A stretch of 64,000 bases of DNA from assembly GCA_002400415.1 (NCBI GenBank), contig DGQP01000002.1:186001-250000 (forward strand). Direction: 5' to 3'. The position numbers and the translations under genes are program-made. The notes below the pieces were generated by a model. The model ran no database searches. It worked only from the letters and a program-made list of their open reading frames with translations, and had not been told where the DNA came from. Below are positions 17,728 to 26,863 of this stretch, in pieces (the stretch's first letter is position 1; each line of letters opens with the position of its first letter). The DNA comes from Chitinophagaceae bacterium UBA4411 (lineage in GTDB: Bacteria > Bacteroidota > Bacteroidia > Chitinophagales > Chitinophagaceae).

Positions 17728-19104
17728 ATGAAACAACTATTATTAGCACTGCTTCTCGTTGCCGCATCTGCGGCATCATCACAACAACAGACATTTGATA
17801 TTGCCAGTTTTACCCCGCCCAAAGACTGGCAGAAAAAAACGGCTGAGAACGGAGGCGGTCTCCAGTTTTCTGTTGAGGATGCAGCAAAAGGGACCTATTG
17901 TATCATTACCCTTTTTAAAGCTATTCCTGCTGCCAGTAATGCAAAAAACAATTTTGATGCGGCCTGGACAGACCTTGTGAAAGGCATGGTAACTGTTTCG
18001 TCGGATCCGGAAATGCAGCCTGCTGCTGAAGAAGACGGCTGGGAAGCCCAATCAGGCTACGCTCCATTTGAAAGCGAGGGCACAAAAGGAATTGTGATAC
18101 TTGTCGCAACCACCGGCTTTGGCAAAATGGTCAACATCATTATCCTGACGAATACGGATGTGTATGAAAAAGAAATGACAGCTTTTTTAGAGTCGGTGAG
18201 TTTTAAAAAAGAAAATGGAGCCCCCGAAAAAACCCCGGAACAGGTTAATACGACTGCGGCCCCGGTAACAGGTGGTTTTGCGTTTACAAGTACCAACTTC
18301 AATGACGGATGGACAAGCGTTATCCAGGATGACTGGGTACTTGTTTCTAAAGGAGATATTAAAGTATATCTCTGGTTTGCTTTACAATATAATGCGTCTG
18401 ATTTTTCCGGTACAGGGCTCGTGGACAGGGATTATTACTGGGATAATTATGTTTCAAAATATTTCACAATTGAAACCAAGCAATATAAAGACAACGGGGA
18501 AGTACTGGGTTCCTTAAAGCCCGCTTATGTGGAAGGATGGGCTACTGATAAGCAAACAGGCCAAAGAAGATTTATTGGTATGCGGCTGGATATTTCTCCC
18601 AACACAGCCTATATAACAATCGGCTCCGCAAAAGATGAAGAATCGTTATGGGAGCAATTTCCAAAAGCAAATGGCGGAGCCTTTGCTCCGTCTGATCTTT
18701 CCAATATGGGCGGCTATAACAAATTTGCTATCACCGTCAATGATATTGCAGGAACCTGGCAGGACGGCAATACTTCCACGGCTCAATGGTATTATACAAC
18801 CCCGTCCGGTTATGAGGGTTATGCCGGCATGACGGTAGCTGCAAGAAGCGCCACTTTTAATTTTAATAATGGAGGCAATTATACAAGCATTCACAACGGT
18901 GCCACAGGTGCTGTAGGGAACATGAGTACATTCCAGCAAAATTATAAAGGGAAATACACGGTAAGTAACTGGGCCCTTACCGCAACCAACCGTTTCGAAG
19001 GAAAGACTGACAATTTTGAAGCCTGGTTCGTAGCTATAAGAGGCGGGAGAATATTAAAACTTAAAGATGGCGGAATGGAATATAGCCTGGTAAAAACCAA
19101 ATGA
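17728..19104 (+). CDS. Secreted paralogue family, member 2
   Basis: 458 residues, signal peptide MKQLLLALLLVAASAASS. Three parts are shared with members 3-5. Residues about 20-160 show TFDIASFTPPKDW, CIITLFKAIP, EMQPAAEEDGWEAQSGY and ITNTDVYEKEM-like strands. Residues about 180-320 start FAFTSTNFNDGWTSV and contain DWVLVSKGDIKV. Residues about 335-458 open GTWQDGN and end YSLVKTK. The third part has a GxW start and resembles a small barrel domain. A Thr/Pro-rich linker separates the first two. It begins a four-gene operon and its stop overlaps the next start (ATGA). Function unknown; probably periplasmic or surface exposed. Confidence 0.75.
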   Translation: MKQLLLALLLVAASAASSQQQTFDIASFTPPKDWQKKTAENGGGLQFSVEDAAKGTYCIITLFKAIPAASNAKNNFDAAWTDLVKGMVTVSSDPEMQPAAEEDGWEAQSGYAPFESEGTKGIVILVATTGFGKMVNIIILTNTDVYEKEMTAFLESVSFKKENGAPEKTPEQVNTTAAPVTGGFAFTSTNFNDGWTSVIQDDWVLVSKGDIKVYLWFALQYNASDFSGTGLVDRDYYWDNYVSKYFTIETKQYKDNGEVLGSLKPAYVEGWATDKQTGQRRFIGMRLDISPNTAYITIGSAKDEESLWEQFPKANGGAFAPSDLSNMGGYNKFAITVNDIAGTWQDGNTSTAQWYYTTPSGYEGYAGMTVAARSATFNFNNGGNYTSIHNGATGAVGNMSTFQQNYKGKYTVSNWALTATNRFEGKTDNFEAWFVAIRGGRILKLKDGGMEYSLVKTK

Positions 19105-20495
19105 TGAACATGAAAAATGCATTAAACTTAAATAACCTGTTCCTGGGATTGTTCGTAACCGTTACTACAGTAATACAAGCGCAAAAACAAACTTTTGATA
19201 TTGCCAGCTACAGCTTACCAAAGGGGTGGGAAAAAGAAACAACAGCTTCATCTCTCCTGGTTTCGAAGGAAGAACCTGAAAAGGATATATTTTGTTTCAT
19301 GCAGTTGTATAAAGCAATACCCGGAACAGCTGACTCAAAAGCTAATTTTGACAACGCCTGGGAAAGTATTGTAAAGAAGGCTGTAACCATAGCATCCCCT
19401 CCGGAAATGCAGCCTGTAACAACAGACAATGGCTGGGAAATACAAAGCGGCTATGCACTTTTTGAAGGCGATGATACAAAAGGTGTTGCAATGCTGATCA
19501 CATCCTCTTCAAACGGGAAAATGGTAAACCTCGTTATACTTACCAACACGAACAGTTATGAAAAAGATATAACCACATTCCTTGAATCAATAACCCTGAA
19601 AATAGTACCGCAGGCAAATGAAGGAGCAGGGGCCAGTTCGTCAAAACCCGCTGCTGCCAATACAATAGTACGTAAAGAAGCTTATGCATTTACTACAACC
19701 AATTGGGATGATGGCTGGGTAAGCACGGTGCAGGAAGAATGGGTGGAAGTAAAAAAAGGGAGTATCAAAGTTTTACTGCATTACCCGGAAAAAAAAGCAG
19801 ATGCTTATAACTCCGTGCTGAAAGACGGTGATTATACTGCCTGGAATATACTGGTGGCTCCACGGTACAGCAACATGAAAAACTTTGAGTGGAAAAGCAT
19901 TCAAAGTTGGGAATCGGTCTCCTTTATCAGGGCCGACGCTACTGAAATTGCAACCGGCAAAACCGTTCATATCGTTTTATTTAAAAAACACTACAGCAAA
20001 GGCAATGGCCGTTACATTGAATTTATCACAGACAGTAAAACAACTTATGAAAATGAATTCGGGCCTTATCATAATACAGAGTTTGACTGGGACAAAACTG
20101 CCAATATGCAATTCAGGAATAAATTTGCTGTTGCACCAAACGATCTGCTTGGCAAATGGAGCACCACAGATTACGCATCCATAAGCTATTATTATGTAAA
20201 CACAGGCGGTACTGCAGGGACAACCGCCACTTCCACTGCAGATGATTTTACCTTTCTTCCCGGCAATAATTACCAAAGCAACCACTATGGGGCATCGGGT
20301 ATGGTGGGCAACATGAAGTTCTCAAGTCAAAGCTATAAAGGCAAAAGTATTGTTGAGAATTGGACTATCCGGCTCACCAACCGTTTCCAGGGAGCTGAAG
20401 AAAAGTTTGACAGCTATTTTGAAGCCGTAAAAGGAGGCAGGGCACTGATCCTGAAAGATAAATATGGAACCATCTACTCATTGGTAAAACAATAA
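19101..20495 (+). CDS. Secreted paralogue family, member 3
   Basis: 464 residues; signal peptide near the N-terminus (NLFLGLFVTVTTVIQAQ). Same three-part layout as member 2: TFDIASYSLPKGWEK, PEMQPVTTDNGWEIQSGY, then AFTTTNWDDGWVSTVQEEW, then DLLGKWSTTDYAS with the closing YSLVKQ. The start overlaps the previous stop by four bases; ATG 19104 or 19110 are possible alternatives that leave the same signal peptide. Overlap and tandem order indicate translational coupling and an origin by duplication. Confidence 0.75.
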   Translation: MMNMKNALNLNNLFLGLFVTVTTVIQAQKQTFDIASYSLPKGWEKETTASSLLVSKEEPEKDIFCFMQLYKAIPGTADSKANFDNAWESIVKKAVTIASPPEMQPVTTDNGWEIQSGYALFEGDDTKGVAMLITSSSNGKMVNLVILTNTNSYEKDITTFLESITLKIVPQANEGAGASSSKPAAANTIVRKEAYAFTTTNWDDGWVSTVQEEWVEVKKGSIKVLLHYPEKKADAYNSVLKDGDYTAWNILVAPRYSNMKNFEWKSIQSWESVSFIRADATEIATGKTVHIVLFKKHYSKGNGRYIEFITDSKTTYENEFGPYHNTEFDWDKTANMQFRNKFAVAPNDLLGKWSTTDYASISYYYVNTGGTAGTTATSTADDFTFLPGNNYQSNHYGASGMVGNMKFSSQSYKGKSIVENWTIRLTNRFQGAEEKFDSYFEAVKGGRALILKDKYGTIYSLVKQ

Positions 20496-20498
20496 CTC

Positions 20499-21890
20499 AT
20501 GCTGAATAAAAAGTTAATACCCCTGCTCATTTCCTGCTGGATAATGATCCCCTCGTTTTCACAAAAACAGGTTTTTGACCTGGCTGCATACACTGCTCCA
20601 AAAGGATGGAGCAAAAAAGCTACGGCACAAACTGTGCAGTTTACCAAAGAGAATACAACAACAGGGGCCTTTTGCCTTATTACCCTGTACAAGGCCATTG
20701 ACGCAACCAGCACACCAAAAGAAAATTTTGATGCAGCCTGGTCCACATTAGTAAAAGAAGTGGTGTCCGTTACCAGCGAGCCGGAAATGCAACCGGCTGT
20801 TACAGAAAATGGCTGGGAAGCACAGAGCGGCTATGCCCCTTTTGAAAGCGATGGCAGCAAAGGTATAGCATTGCTGGTTTCTTCTTCCGGCTATAGCAAA
20901 CTGGTGAATATCCTGATCATGACCAACACAGATGCTTATGAAACAGAAATGACAAAATTTCTTGAATCGGTGGATTTGAAAAAACCGGTGACTACAAAAA
21001 CGCCGGTAATAAAAAAAACAGAAGAACCCGTAAAATCACAACCAGTTACAACCGGGCAATTCGCCTTCAACACTACCAATTTTGATGATGGATGGACGGC
21101 TGTTGAAAAACCGGACTGGGTGGAAGTAACCAAAGGAAATCTCAAAGTGCTGCTGCATTATCCCAAAGAAGGAACTATTTTCCCCGCTGACCCTGAACCA
21201 CTGACCAACGCTGCCTGGAACATTTTAGTGGCTCCGCGTTACAGCAGCCTCAGGAATTATAAAACCGCTTATATCAATACCTACAACAGGCCTTATCTCG
21301 GCATGGGATACCTGACAGAAAACAGCAGCGGAAAAGAAGTATTCGTCCTTTTATTCCGTCAGGGCGAAACTGGCTGGATTGAATTCATTGCCCCCGATAA
21401 AAACAGCTTCATACAACAATTTAAAACAGACCCTGAAGCAGTAAGATGGGATACCGACAGCGACCTGATGAACCCTTTATCATTTATGAAAACGTATAAC
21501 AAATTTGCCGTAGCCGCTTCAGACTTTAAAGGAAAATGGACAAGTGACTTTACTGGGATACAGCAGATGTATCATGTGTACACGGGTAATTATGCCGGGA
21601 TGAATGTACACCAGAGCAATATCATTTTTGATTTTAAAGGAGGTAATTCCTATTACTGGAAATTTATCGCCGTAAACGGAATGGTGGGTAATATGAAATT
21701 CGACCAGGTGGAATCCACCGGGACTTTCAGTGTACCTAATAACTGGCAGCTGCAATGCTCAAAAATTGAGAAAAAACCCAAACTGTATCATGCCTTCTGG
21801 TCTTGTATAAAAGGAGCAAGAATTCTTAACCTGCTGGACGCTGAATACCCCGGTTCCGGCATTTATACACAATATGGATTAGCCAAATAA
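20499..21890 (+). CDS. Secreted paralogue family, member 4
   Basis: 463 residues; signal peptide MLNKKLIPLLISCWIMIPSFS. It repeats the family blocks: FDLAAYTAPKGWSK, FCLITLYKAID, PEMQPAVTENGWEAQSGY and LVNILIMTNTDAY. The middle domain starts AFNTTNFDDGWTAV and has HYPKEG and WNILVAPRYSS, closely matching member 3 (WNILVAPRYSN). The last domain has DFKGKW and ends YTQYGLAK. Three bases separate it from member 3. The central linker is rich in Thr, Pro and Lys. Among the paralogues, members 3 and 4 look most alike. Confidence 0.75.
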   Translation: MLNKKLIPLLISCWIMIPSFSQKQVFDLAAYTAPKGWSKKATAQTVQFTKENTTTGAFCLITLYKAIDATSTPKENFDAAWSTLVKEVVSVTSEPEMQPAVTENGWEAQSGYAPFESDGSKGIALLVSSSGYSKLVNILIMTNTDAYETEMTKFLESVDLKKPVTTKTPVIKKTEEPVKSQPVTTGQFAFNTTNFDDGWTAVEKPDWVEVTKGNLKVLLHYPKEGTIFPADPEPLTNAAWNILVAPRYSSLRNYKTAYINTYNRPYLGMGYLTENSSGKEVFVLLFRQGETGWIEFIAPDKNSFIQQFKTDPEAVRWDTDSDLMNPLSFMKTYNKFAVAASDFKGKWTSDFTGIQQMYHVYTGNYAGMNVHQSNIIFDFKGGNSYYWKFIAVNGMVGNMKFDQVESTGTFSVPNNWQLQCSKIEKKPKLYHAFWSCIKGARILNLLDAEYPGSGIYTQYGLAK

Positions 21891-21912
21891 TCATTAACCT
21901 CAACTCAAAAAA

Positions 21913-22425
21913 ATGCGTACACTCATTTTAGTGCTTTTATTTTTACCTGTTACAGCACTGGCACAGAAACAGGAAACTTATCTAAAATTAACCGATGCCT
22001 CCGGCCAGCAAATAAAAGGCGATGCAACTGCAAAAGGTTTTGAAAGAAGTATTTACGTTTTATCCTTTGCTGCGGCAGGAAAGAATAATTCCCAGCTCTC
22101 TTTCACTATGAATATTACCGGTGCATCTGCAGATTTGAAAAGAGCAATGAATAATGGGAGCCTGCTGACCAGCGGTGTGCTTACCGTGATACAAACCGGA
22201 GTTGGCGGTGCTCCAATTATTTCTTACACCATAAAAATGGAAAATATTAAAGTGAATAGTTGTTCTGAATCTATGGGATGTAACGGAGCCATGACATCTT
22301 CAGCTGTTATTACTGCCACACGGATTGGCTGGACCTATTATGAAACTGATAAAACCGGGAAATCCAATATTACCCGCAAATATGGTTTTGACAACGGGTC
22401 GGGAAAAGAATGGACTAACTTTTAA
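21913..22425 (+). CDS. Hcp-like (T6SS tube protein family) protein with a signal peptide
   Basis: 170 residues. A clear signal peptide (MRTLILVLLFLPVTALAQ) precedes a domain patterned like Hcp: an opening strand YLKLTDASGQQIKGD, then SIYVLSF, LSFTMNITGAS, LKRAMNNGSLLTSGVLTVIQ, SYTIKMENIKVNS, and a final ITATRIGWTYYETD followed by a glycine-rich end. Hcp proteins normally stack as the inner tube of type VI systems and are not sent through Sec. A Sec signal therefore suggests an Hcp-fold protein with another role. No sheath, VgrG, baseplate or ClpV gene is in the window. It is the last gene of the 17728 operon, 22 bp after member 4, and is followed by a bidirectional terminator. Confidence 0.65.
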   Translation: MRTLILVLLFLPVTALAQKQETYLKLTDASGQQIKGDATAKGFERSIYVLSFAAAGKNNSQLSFTMNITGASADLKRAMNNGSLLTSGVLTVIQTGVGGAPIISYTIKMENIKVNSCSESMGCNGAMTSSAVITATRIGWTYYETDKTGKSNITRKYGFDNGSGKEWTNF

Positions 22426-22486
22426 TCCCGCATACCGCCAAGTTTTTCTCGGCTTTAAGCGGCATTACATTACTTGCAGTAAAAAA

Positions 22487-22511
22487 ATACCCGGCTTTGC
22501 AGCCGGGTAAA
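22487..22511. terminator. Bidirectional intrinsic terminator
   Basis: TACCCGGC, a six-base loop and GCCGGGTA, flanked by A and T runs on both sides. It lies between the Hcp-like gene (+) and the cytolysin-like gene (-). Confidence 0.85.
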
Positions 22512-22535
22512 ATTTATGTGCCATTGGAAAACTGC

Positions 22536-24692
22536 CTATCGGACGACAGGAGTTTCCGTCAACTTAAACGTGAGTGTTACCCCGTCTCCATCAACAAAAT
22601 CGGTGGAGTATAATAAGGACCCTCCTATTTCTTCCCGTAGTCTTTTTAGCGGAATCACGGACCGGAAGTAAGCCTGGGGCAGAACATCATTAATCACAAA
22701 AACGCTTCCACCCCGTTGTTTCAATGCATCATCACTGCCTACCGTATTATAGTCAAAAAGATTATAGTAAATGTGTATTTCTGCATCCTTCACCAGTTCT
22801 GCCGGGATATTCATATAACTTACTGCGGGCAGATTCATTGCATAGCGGGCCAGGTCGCTGCTTTCCAGGTGCACATTTTGTCTCAGCCCAAACATATTGT
22901 TTGATGTGGTGCGGAAACGCTTCAGGTCCCCATACTTCGGGCTCCACAATTCCACCCACACATCACCGTACAATTCTATATCCGATCCGATCGCCGACAT
23001 GCTGTTAATTTTAAAATTGTAGTTTTTATTCGCTTCCTGGATTGCCTTCGGCTGACAAACTTCATAAGGAAAACTGTTGGTCGCATCCTTATAAGTAATC
23101 GCATTCCCGGTGGACAAAGACCTGAAAGTAATACGGATAGGCATACAGGTCTTATAATTCACGCTGCGCAGTATCTCGTTCACCCTGTAATAAGCATCGG
23201 CCAGGTTTGTCCCTACAACTTTTTCACTCACCCCACCTATCACATAAAAAAAGCATTGCACATCTTTGGTTGCTTCTCTTGATAAGGCAGCTATATCAAC
23301 ACTGCCTCCCGCAAAACCTGCTTCTATCATTGCTTTAAACCGGCCGCTAATACTTGCTTCTGTGTTATTGATCACAATCTTGCCAACCACTTTAACACCA
23401 TAGGATACGGAAGATATATACCCGAGGTCTTCCTGCCCGCTTACATTACTGTTTAGCCAGCCTGATTCGGGTTTATCAGCCGAGAGTGTGAATAATTCCT
23501 TTTCCGCCTCGATATAAAATGTTTTTGTCTCTTTTGTATTTTTTATAGCCATTTCACTTTCAAAACTGGCTACCATATAATGCGCCGAAGCGCCGATTTT
23601 CATTTGCATTTCAGTATTATTCTCCACGTAGGAGCTTCTGTAGATCATGCTTTGACTGGTGGTCTGCAATGGATCCGCAGAATATCTTTCCTGGAGATTT
23701 TTTATTGCCTGGTTGATATTATTTACGGTAGGTTGCTGTACCGGTTCTGTAATACTGCCCGACATATTCCGTACCGTTGTGGCAACCTGAACCGGGTTCC
23801 TGTTTTCCCCGTTGGGAAAAATTTGTTTATCAGTATAATCCCCGGCGAAAAATCTTCGTACATCATAAATTAATCCCGGGGCATTAAACCGTAAATAATT
23901 ACTCGCCGTTACAGGCACAAAGTCTTTCGTCTCCATGTCAATTTTTACCACTTTGGTAACACAGTTGTCGCTGGTTTGGCCGGTAATATTTTCTCTTCTT
24001 ACTGGTTTATTGACTATAGTATTACTGTTGGGGGAAATTGTTCTTTTTACTATGCTGCCATCGGCCATCCGGATATCCACCGAAACGTTCAGGTACTTAC
24101 CGGGCACTACGGCTGACAGCTGTTTTTTTACATTTGCAACCGGTGCGTTCACATTTTGTAACGTAAATGTTTGCGTACCTGTATTACCATTAAGGCTTAA
24201 TAAAACACCATTCCTGGCATCTGCTGCATTCTGTTGCAATTTCAGCTCCTTATTGGTTTGCTTATTCCGTATTGTATAGGAATTATTCATTTTATTGTAA
24301 TAAAAACTCCATTTCAAATTATCCTGCTCCACAAAGTCCCATTGTATAATGGGTGCTCCGTCCTGCTGAGACTGGCCGGCCACATTCAGGTAGCGGTTAC
24401 TGTGCATGGCTTTTATAAAGTAATACCCATCAGCAGATCTGCTGATCTGGAATTTATGATTCTCCTGGTTTGCAAAATCCCATTGAACCAGTCTTGCCCC
24501 ATTATTTACACTAACTCCTTCAACTCCCAGGTATTTCCCGGTTTCATTAATCCTGATAAAATAAACCCCTTCAGTCACCATACTCATAGCCGCAGCAGGC
24601 ATATTGGTTTTTGCAGTTTGCATTTTAAGTACTTGTGCCCGGGTAATGATACCGGCAAAAAGTACTACAACTAGTAGAACTATTTTTTTCAT
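22536..24692 (-). CDS. Ricin-domain protein with cholesterol-dependent-cytolysin-like core
   Basis: 718 residues, signal peptide MKKIVLLVVVLFAGIITRAQ. Residues about 40-185 are a ricin-type beta-trefoil: three repeats with YFIRINETGKYLGVEG, ARLVQWDF, YFIKAMHSNRYLNVAG and IIQWDF. Residues about 330-545 resemble the thiol-activated cytolysin (CDC/CDCL) core: a helical segment, LFTLSADKPESG, YISSVSYGVKVVGKI, then FFYVIGGVSEKVV with the double glycine before the second membrane-inserting region, then a block like the family's PISY-type strand (MPIRITFRSL). The C-terminal 170 residues are beta-rich and lack the Trp-rich undecapeptide of cholesterol-binding members. Known CDC-like proteins of Bacteroidota form pores as two-component pairs. 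The gene at 24710 is 17 bp upstream on the same strand. Attribution to CDC-like proteins rests on pattern only. Confidence 0.68.
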   Translation of the reverse strand: MKKIVLLVVVLFAGIITRAQVLKMQTAKTNMPAAAMSMVTEGVYFIRINETGKYLGVEGVSVNNGARLVQWDFANQENHKFQISRSADGYYFIKAMHSNRYLNVAGQSQQDGAPIIQWDFVEQDNLKWSFYYNKMNNSYTIRNKQTNKELKLQQNAADARNGVLLSLNGNTGTQTFTLQNVNAPVANVKKQLSAVVPGKYLNVSVDIRMADGSIVKRTISPNSNTIVNKPVRRENITGQTSDNCVTKVVKIDMETKDFVPVTASNYLRFNAPGLIYDVRRFFAGDYTDKQIFPNGENRNPVQVATTVRNMSGSITEPVQQPTVNNINQAIKNLQERYSADPLQTTSQSMIYRSSYVENNTEMQMKIGASAHYMVASFESEMAIKNTKETKTFYIEAEKELFTLSADKPESGWLNSNVSGQEDLGYISSVSYGVKVVGKIVINNTEASISGRFKAMIEAGFAGGSVDIAALSREATKDVQCFFYVIGGVSEKVVGTNLADAYYRVNEILRSVNYKTCMPIRITFRSLSTGNAITYKDATNSFPYEVCQPKAIQEANKNYNFKINSMSAIGSDIELYGDVWVELWSPKYGDLKRFRTTSNNMFGLRQNVHLESSDLARYAMNLPAVSYMNIPAELVKDAEIHIYYNLFDYNTVGSDDALKQRGGSVFVINDVLPQAYFRSVIPLKRLREEIGGSLLYSTDFVDGDGVTLTFKLTETPVVR

Positions 24693-24709
24693 TCGTCTGT
24701 TTTTTATTA

Positions 24710-25741
24710 TTACCTGATATATGAGTTAGGATCGATTATTCCATCGGCATTATTATCGATGCCCTGTGACTTCACTTTGATCTTCAGATAACCATTGCTG
24801 CCACTGGTTCCAAAGTGCTTTATCACTGCAACCAGGGCATAAACGGTCCTGCTTTCCTGTTCCACTTTTACGGCAAATACCTGGCCCTCCAGTTTAGTAC
24901 CCACACTGGTATACCATCCCGAATAATTAACGGCATTTTTGACCGCACCGCTTATCTGGCTGTTGTTCTGAATTTTCTCAAACTGCGCAATCGTAAGTTT
25001 GGTTAATGCCACTTCACTTTCGGTTACATCTTTCCACTTCATTACCCCATCACTGGCATGTTGTGTCATATATGTTGCAGTGCTGTTATTTCTTGCAAAA
25101 GAAGGTGTCATCAGCACATAGGTGTTTTGCCCGTCGGCTGGCGCAAAAAAAAGCAGGTCGATACTCCCGGGATTATCTTCTGCTTCACCCATACTCACAA
25201 CGGTTCCCGTAAGCACATCCAGGCAATTCCCATACTGCCCGTTATTCTGGTTACCCCAGTTACCAGAACCATCACTGTTGATAGCCGCTTCATTATTGAT
25301 AGGCAGGTATTGATCTGCTGTGTAATTATTGTACATACCATATTGTGTGGTGAGATCAGTTGCAGGCGGCGCTGCCGCATTCCCGTTAACAGTACTGTTT
25401 TCAGCCGGTGGAGGGTAAGAAGCCGGCGGCGAATTAGTTCCTGTATTTCCCGCAGTATTACCGTTGTCATTTACAGGCGCCGCAGAGCCCTCTGTTGTGG
25501 TATTTTTAGCCAATACAGATTTGGAAGCATCTTTCGTTTCTTTTACGAGTTGTTTTACCTGCCCGTACAACTCTCTTGCCTTTAAAAGATAAGGCTGAAA
25601 AACAGCCAGCACCGTCTTCCCTTTATTTACAACATTATCTGCTTTTTGAATAATACGGGCTGCTCCGCCTGTATTAGTTTGCGAAATGGCAGTATAAAAA
25701 AACAATACCGCACCAACTATTAACAATGATATCTTTTTCAT
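24710..25741 (-). CDS. Secreted protein of unknown function, co-transcribed with the cytolysin-like gene
   Basis: 343 residues, signal peptide MKKISLLIVGAVLFFYTAISQ. Residues about 25-80 form an amphipathic, probably coiled helix (ARIIQKADNVVNKGKT and LKARELYGQVKQLVKE). A low-complexity Asn/Gly/Pro/Ala linker follows (about 85-135). The last 180 residues are globular and beta-rich (CLDVLTGTVVSMGEAED, DLLFFAPADGQNTYVLM, YALVAVIKHFG) and end in a Ca-binding-like DNNADGIIDPNSY. I do not recognise it. It lies 17 bp upstream of the ricin/cytolysin-like gene, so it could be its partner, carrier or immunity factor. No recurrent operator with a well-spaced box was found before it, only a half-conserved copy at 25784-25800. 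Confidence 0.7.
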   Translation of the reverse strand: MKKISLLIVGAVLFFYTAISQTNTGGAARIIQKADNVVNKGKTVLAVFQPYLLKARELYGQVKQLVKETKDASKSVLAKNTTTEGSAAPVNDNGNTAGNTGTNSPPASYPPPAENSTVNGNAAAPPATDLTTQYGMYNNYTADQYLPINNEAAINSDGSGNWGNQNNGQYGNCLDVLTGTVVSMGEAEDNPGSIDLLFFAPADGQNTYVLMTPSFARNNSTATYMTQHASDGVMKWKDVTESEVALTKLTIAQFEKIQNNSQISGAVKNAVNYSGWYTSVGTKLEGQVFAVKVEQESRTVYALVAVIKHFGTSGSNGYLKIKVKSQGIDNNADGIIDPNSYIR

Positions 25742-26154
25742 GATGTATATTTTAATCCGGAACTCAATGAATATTTATGACATATCCTGTTTTTGTATTT
25801 GCCTGTTGCTTTCCCGGAAAACAGCAAAACATGACTTTGTACAGACTTCCATTCCTGCCGATCCGCGCAGCAGCCGTAACATTTGCCGGAACCTCCCCGC
25901 CTGCCGGTAATATTTTGCCCCCCTTCCCCTTACTATCGTTTTATGGTTAAAGCTGTCTGCAAAAACTCCTGAAATATAAACTCATACCAATCCGCCGATT
26001 TTCTTAAACATTGCATTTTCCGAAACAAACCTACTTGTCCCCCACTACAGTTTTTACGGGCAATCGCCAAACTGCTGAAAAAATCGCCGAACTGCAGTTT
26101 GACCTTTATCCACTATATTTGAAGTACCCTGATCCTTTCAAATTTCTTACCCGG
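25742..26154. other. Intergenic region between divergent genes (413 bp)
   Basis: No gene is supported here. It contains a half-conserved copy of the island palindrome (TATCCTGTTTTTGTATTT at 25783-25800) without a -7 box at the usual 38-39 bp on either strand. A perfect -7 box for the LytTR gene lies at 26114-26121. The in-frame stretch from 26011 that joins the LytTR gene has no coding character. Confidence 0.6.
26114..26121 (+). promoter_or_regulatory. Perfect -7 box of the LytTR/kinase operon
   Basis: TATATTTG matches TAnnTTTG at every fixed position, with TTTGAC upstream near 26095-26100 in a -33-like position. It ends 33 bp before ATG 26155, so the upstream in-frame ATG at 26011 would precede transcription. 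Confidence 0.75.
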
Positions 26155-26859
26155 ATGGACAAAAAAATTTCCTGCATTGTAGTGGATGATGATATGGTGG
26201 ACCGGTTGACTGCCGTTTCTTTTTTAAACGATTATTCCTTTATAGAAGTAAAGGGAGTTTTTGCTTCCCCGCATGAAGCACTATCCGCTGCAAAAGCCCT
26301 GCAACCTGATGTTTTGTTCCTGGATATAGATATGCCCGGAATGAATGGTTTGCAATTGCGGGATCAATTGCTGCACGTACCAGCCTGTGTTTTCATCACA
26401 GCCTATCCTGATTATGCAGTAGAAAGTTTTGAAATGGCTGCACTTGATTTTTTGGTCAAACCTTATAAAGCAGAGAGATTTGCCAAAACTATAGAACGCC
26501 TGCAGGAATACCTGAATATCAGGCATAAAGCCGGCTTGCTGAACCATGCGCTGGGAGCAGACACCCTATTTATTAAAGATGGAAATGAACAGGTAAAACT
26601 GCAACTGCATGAAATCATTTACCTGGAAGCCCTGAAAGATTATACTGGCATAATAACAACCCAACGGAAGTACTCCGTATTATGTCCGCTTGGTTCCCTG
26701 ATCAAAGAAAATGCATTCAGCAGTTTTATTCGCATTCATCGCAGTTATGCTGTGCAAAAGCACTTTATTAATAAAATAAGCAGCGACGAAGTTCTTGTCA
26801 ATAATATTGCATTGCCGGTTGGCCGGACTTATAAAAACCTGCTTAAAAATAGTATTTAG
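26155..26859 (+). CDS. LytTR-family response regulator
   Basis: 234 residues. The receiver (about 1-120) has the acidic triad D11-D13, phospho-acceptor Asp57 in VLFLDIDMPGMNG and Lys in LDFLVKPYKAERF. The C-terminal LytTR DNA-binding domain (about 135-234) contains LHEIIYLEALKDYTGI, FIRIHRSYAV and LPVGRTYKNLL. The start is placed after the -7 box at 26114. Five bases separate its stop from the kinase at 26864, so the pair forms an operon. LytTR regulators usually pair with HisKA-lacking LytS-type (His_kinase) sensors; this one sits with a HisKA kinase. Confidence 0.92.
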   Translation: MDKKISCIVVDDDMVDRLTAVSFLNDYSFIEVKGVFASPHEALSAAKALQPDVLFLDIDMPGMNGLQLRDQLLHVPACVFITAYPDYAVESFEMAALDFLVKPYKAERFAKTIERLQEYLNIRHKAGLLNHALGADTLFIKDGNEQVKLQLHEIIYLEALKDYTGIITTQRKYSVLCPLGSLIKENAFSSFIRIHRSYAVQKHFINKISSDEVLVNNIALPVGRTYKNLLKNSI

Positions 26860-26863
26860 CCAG

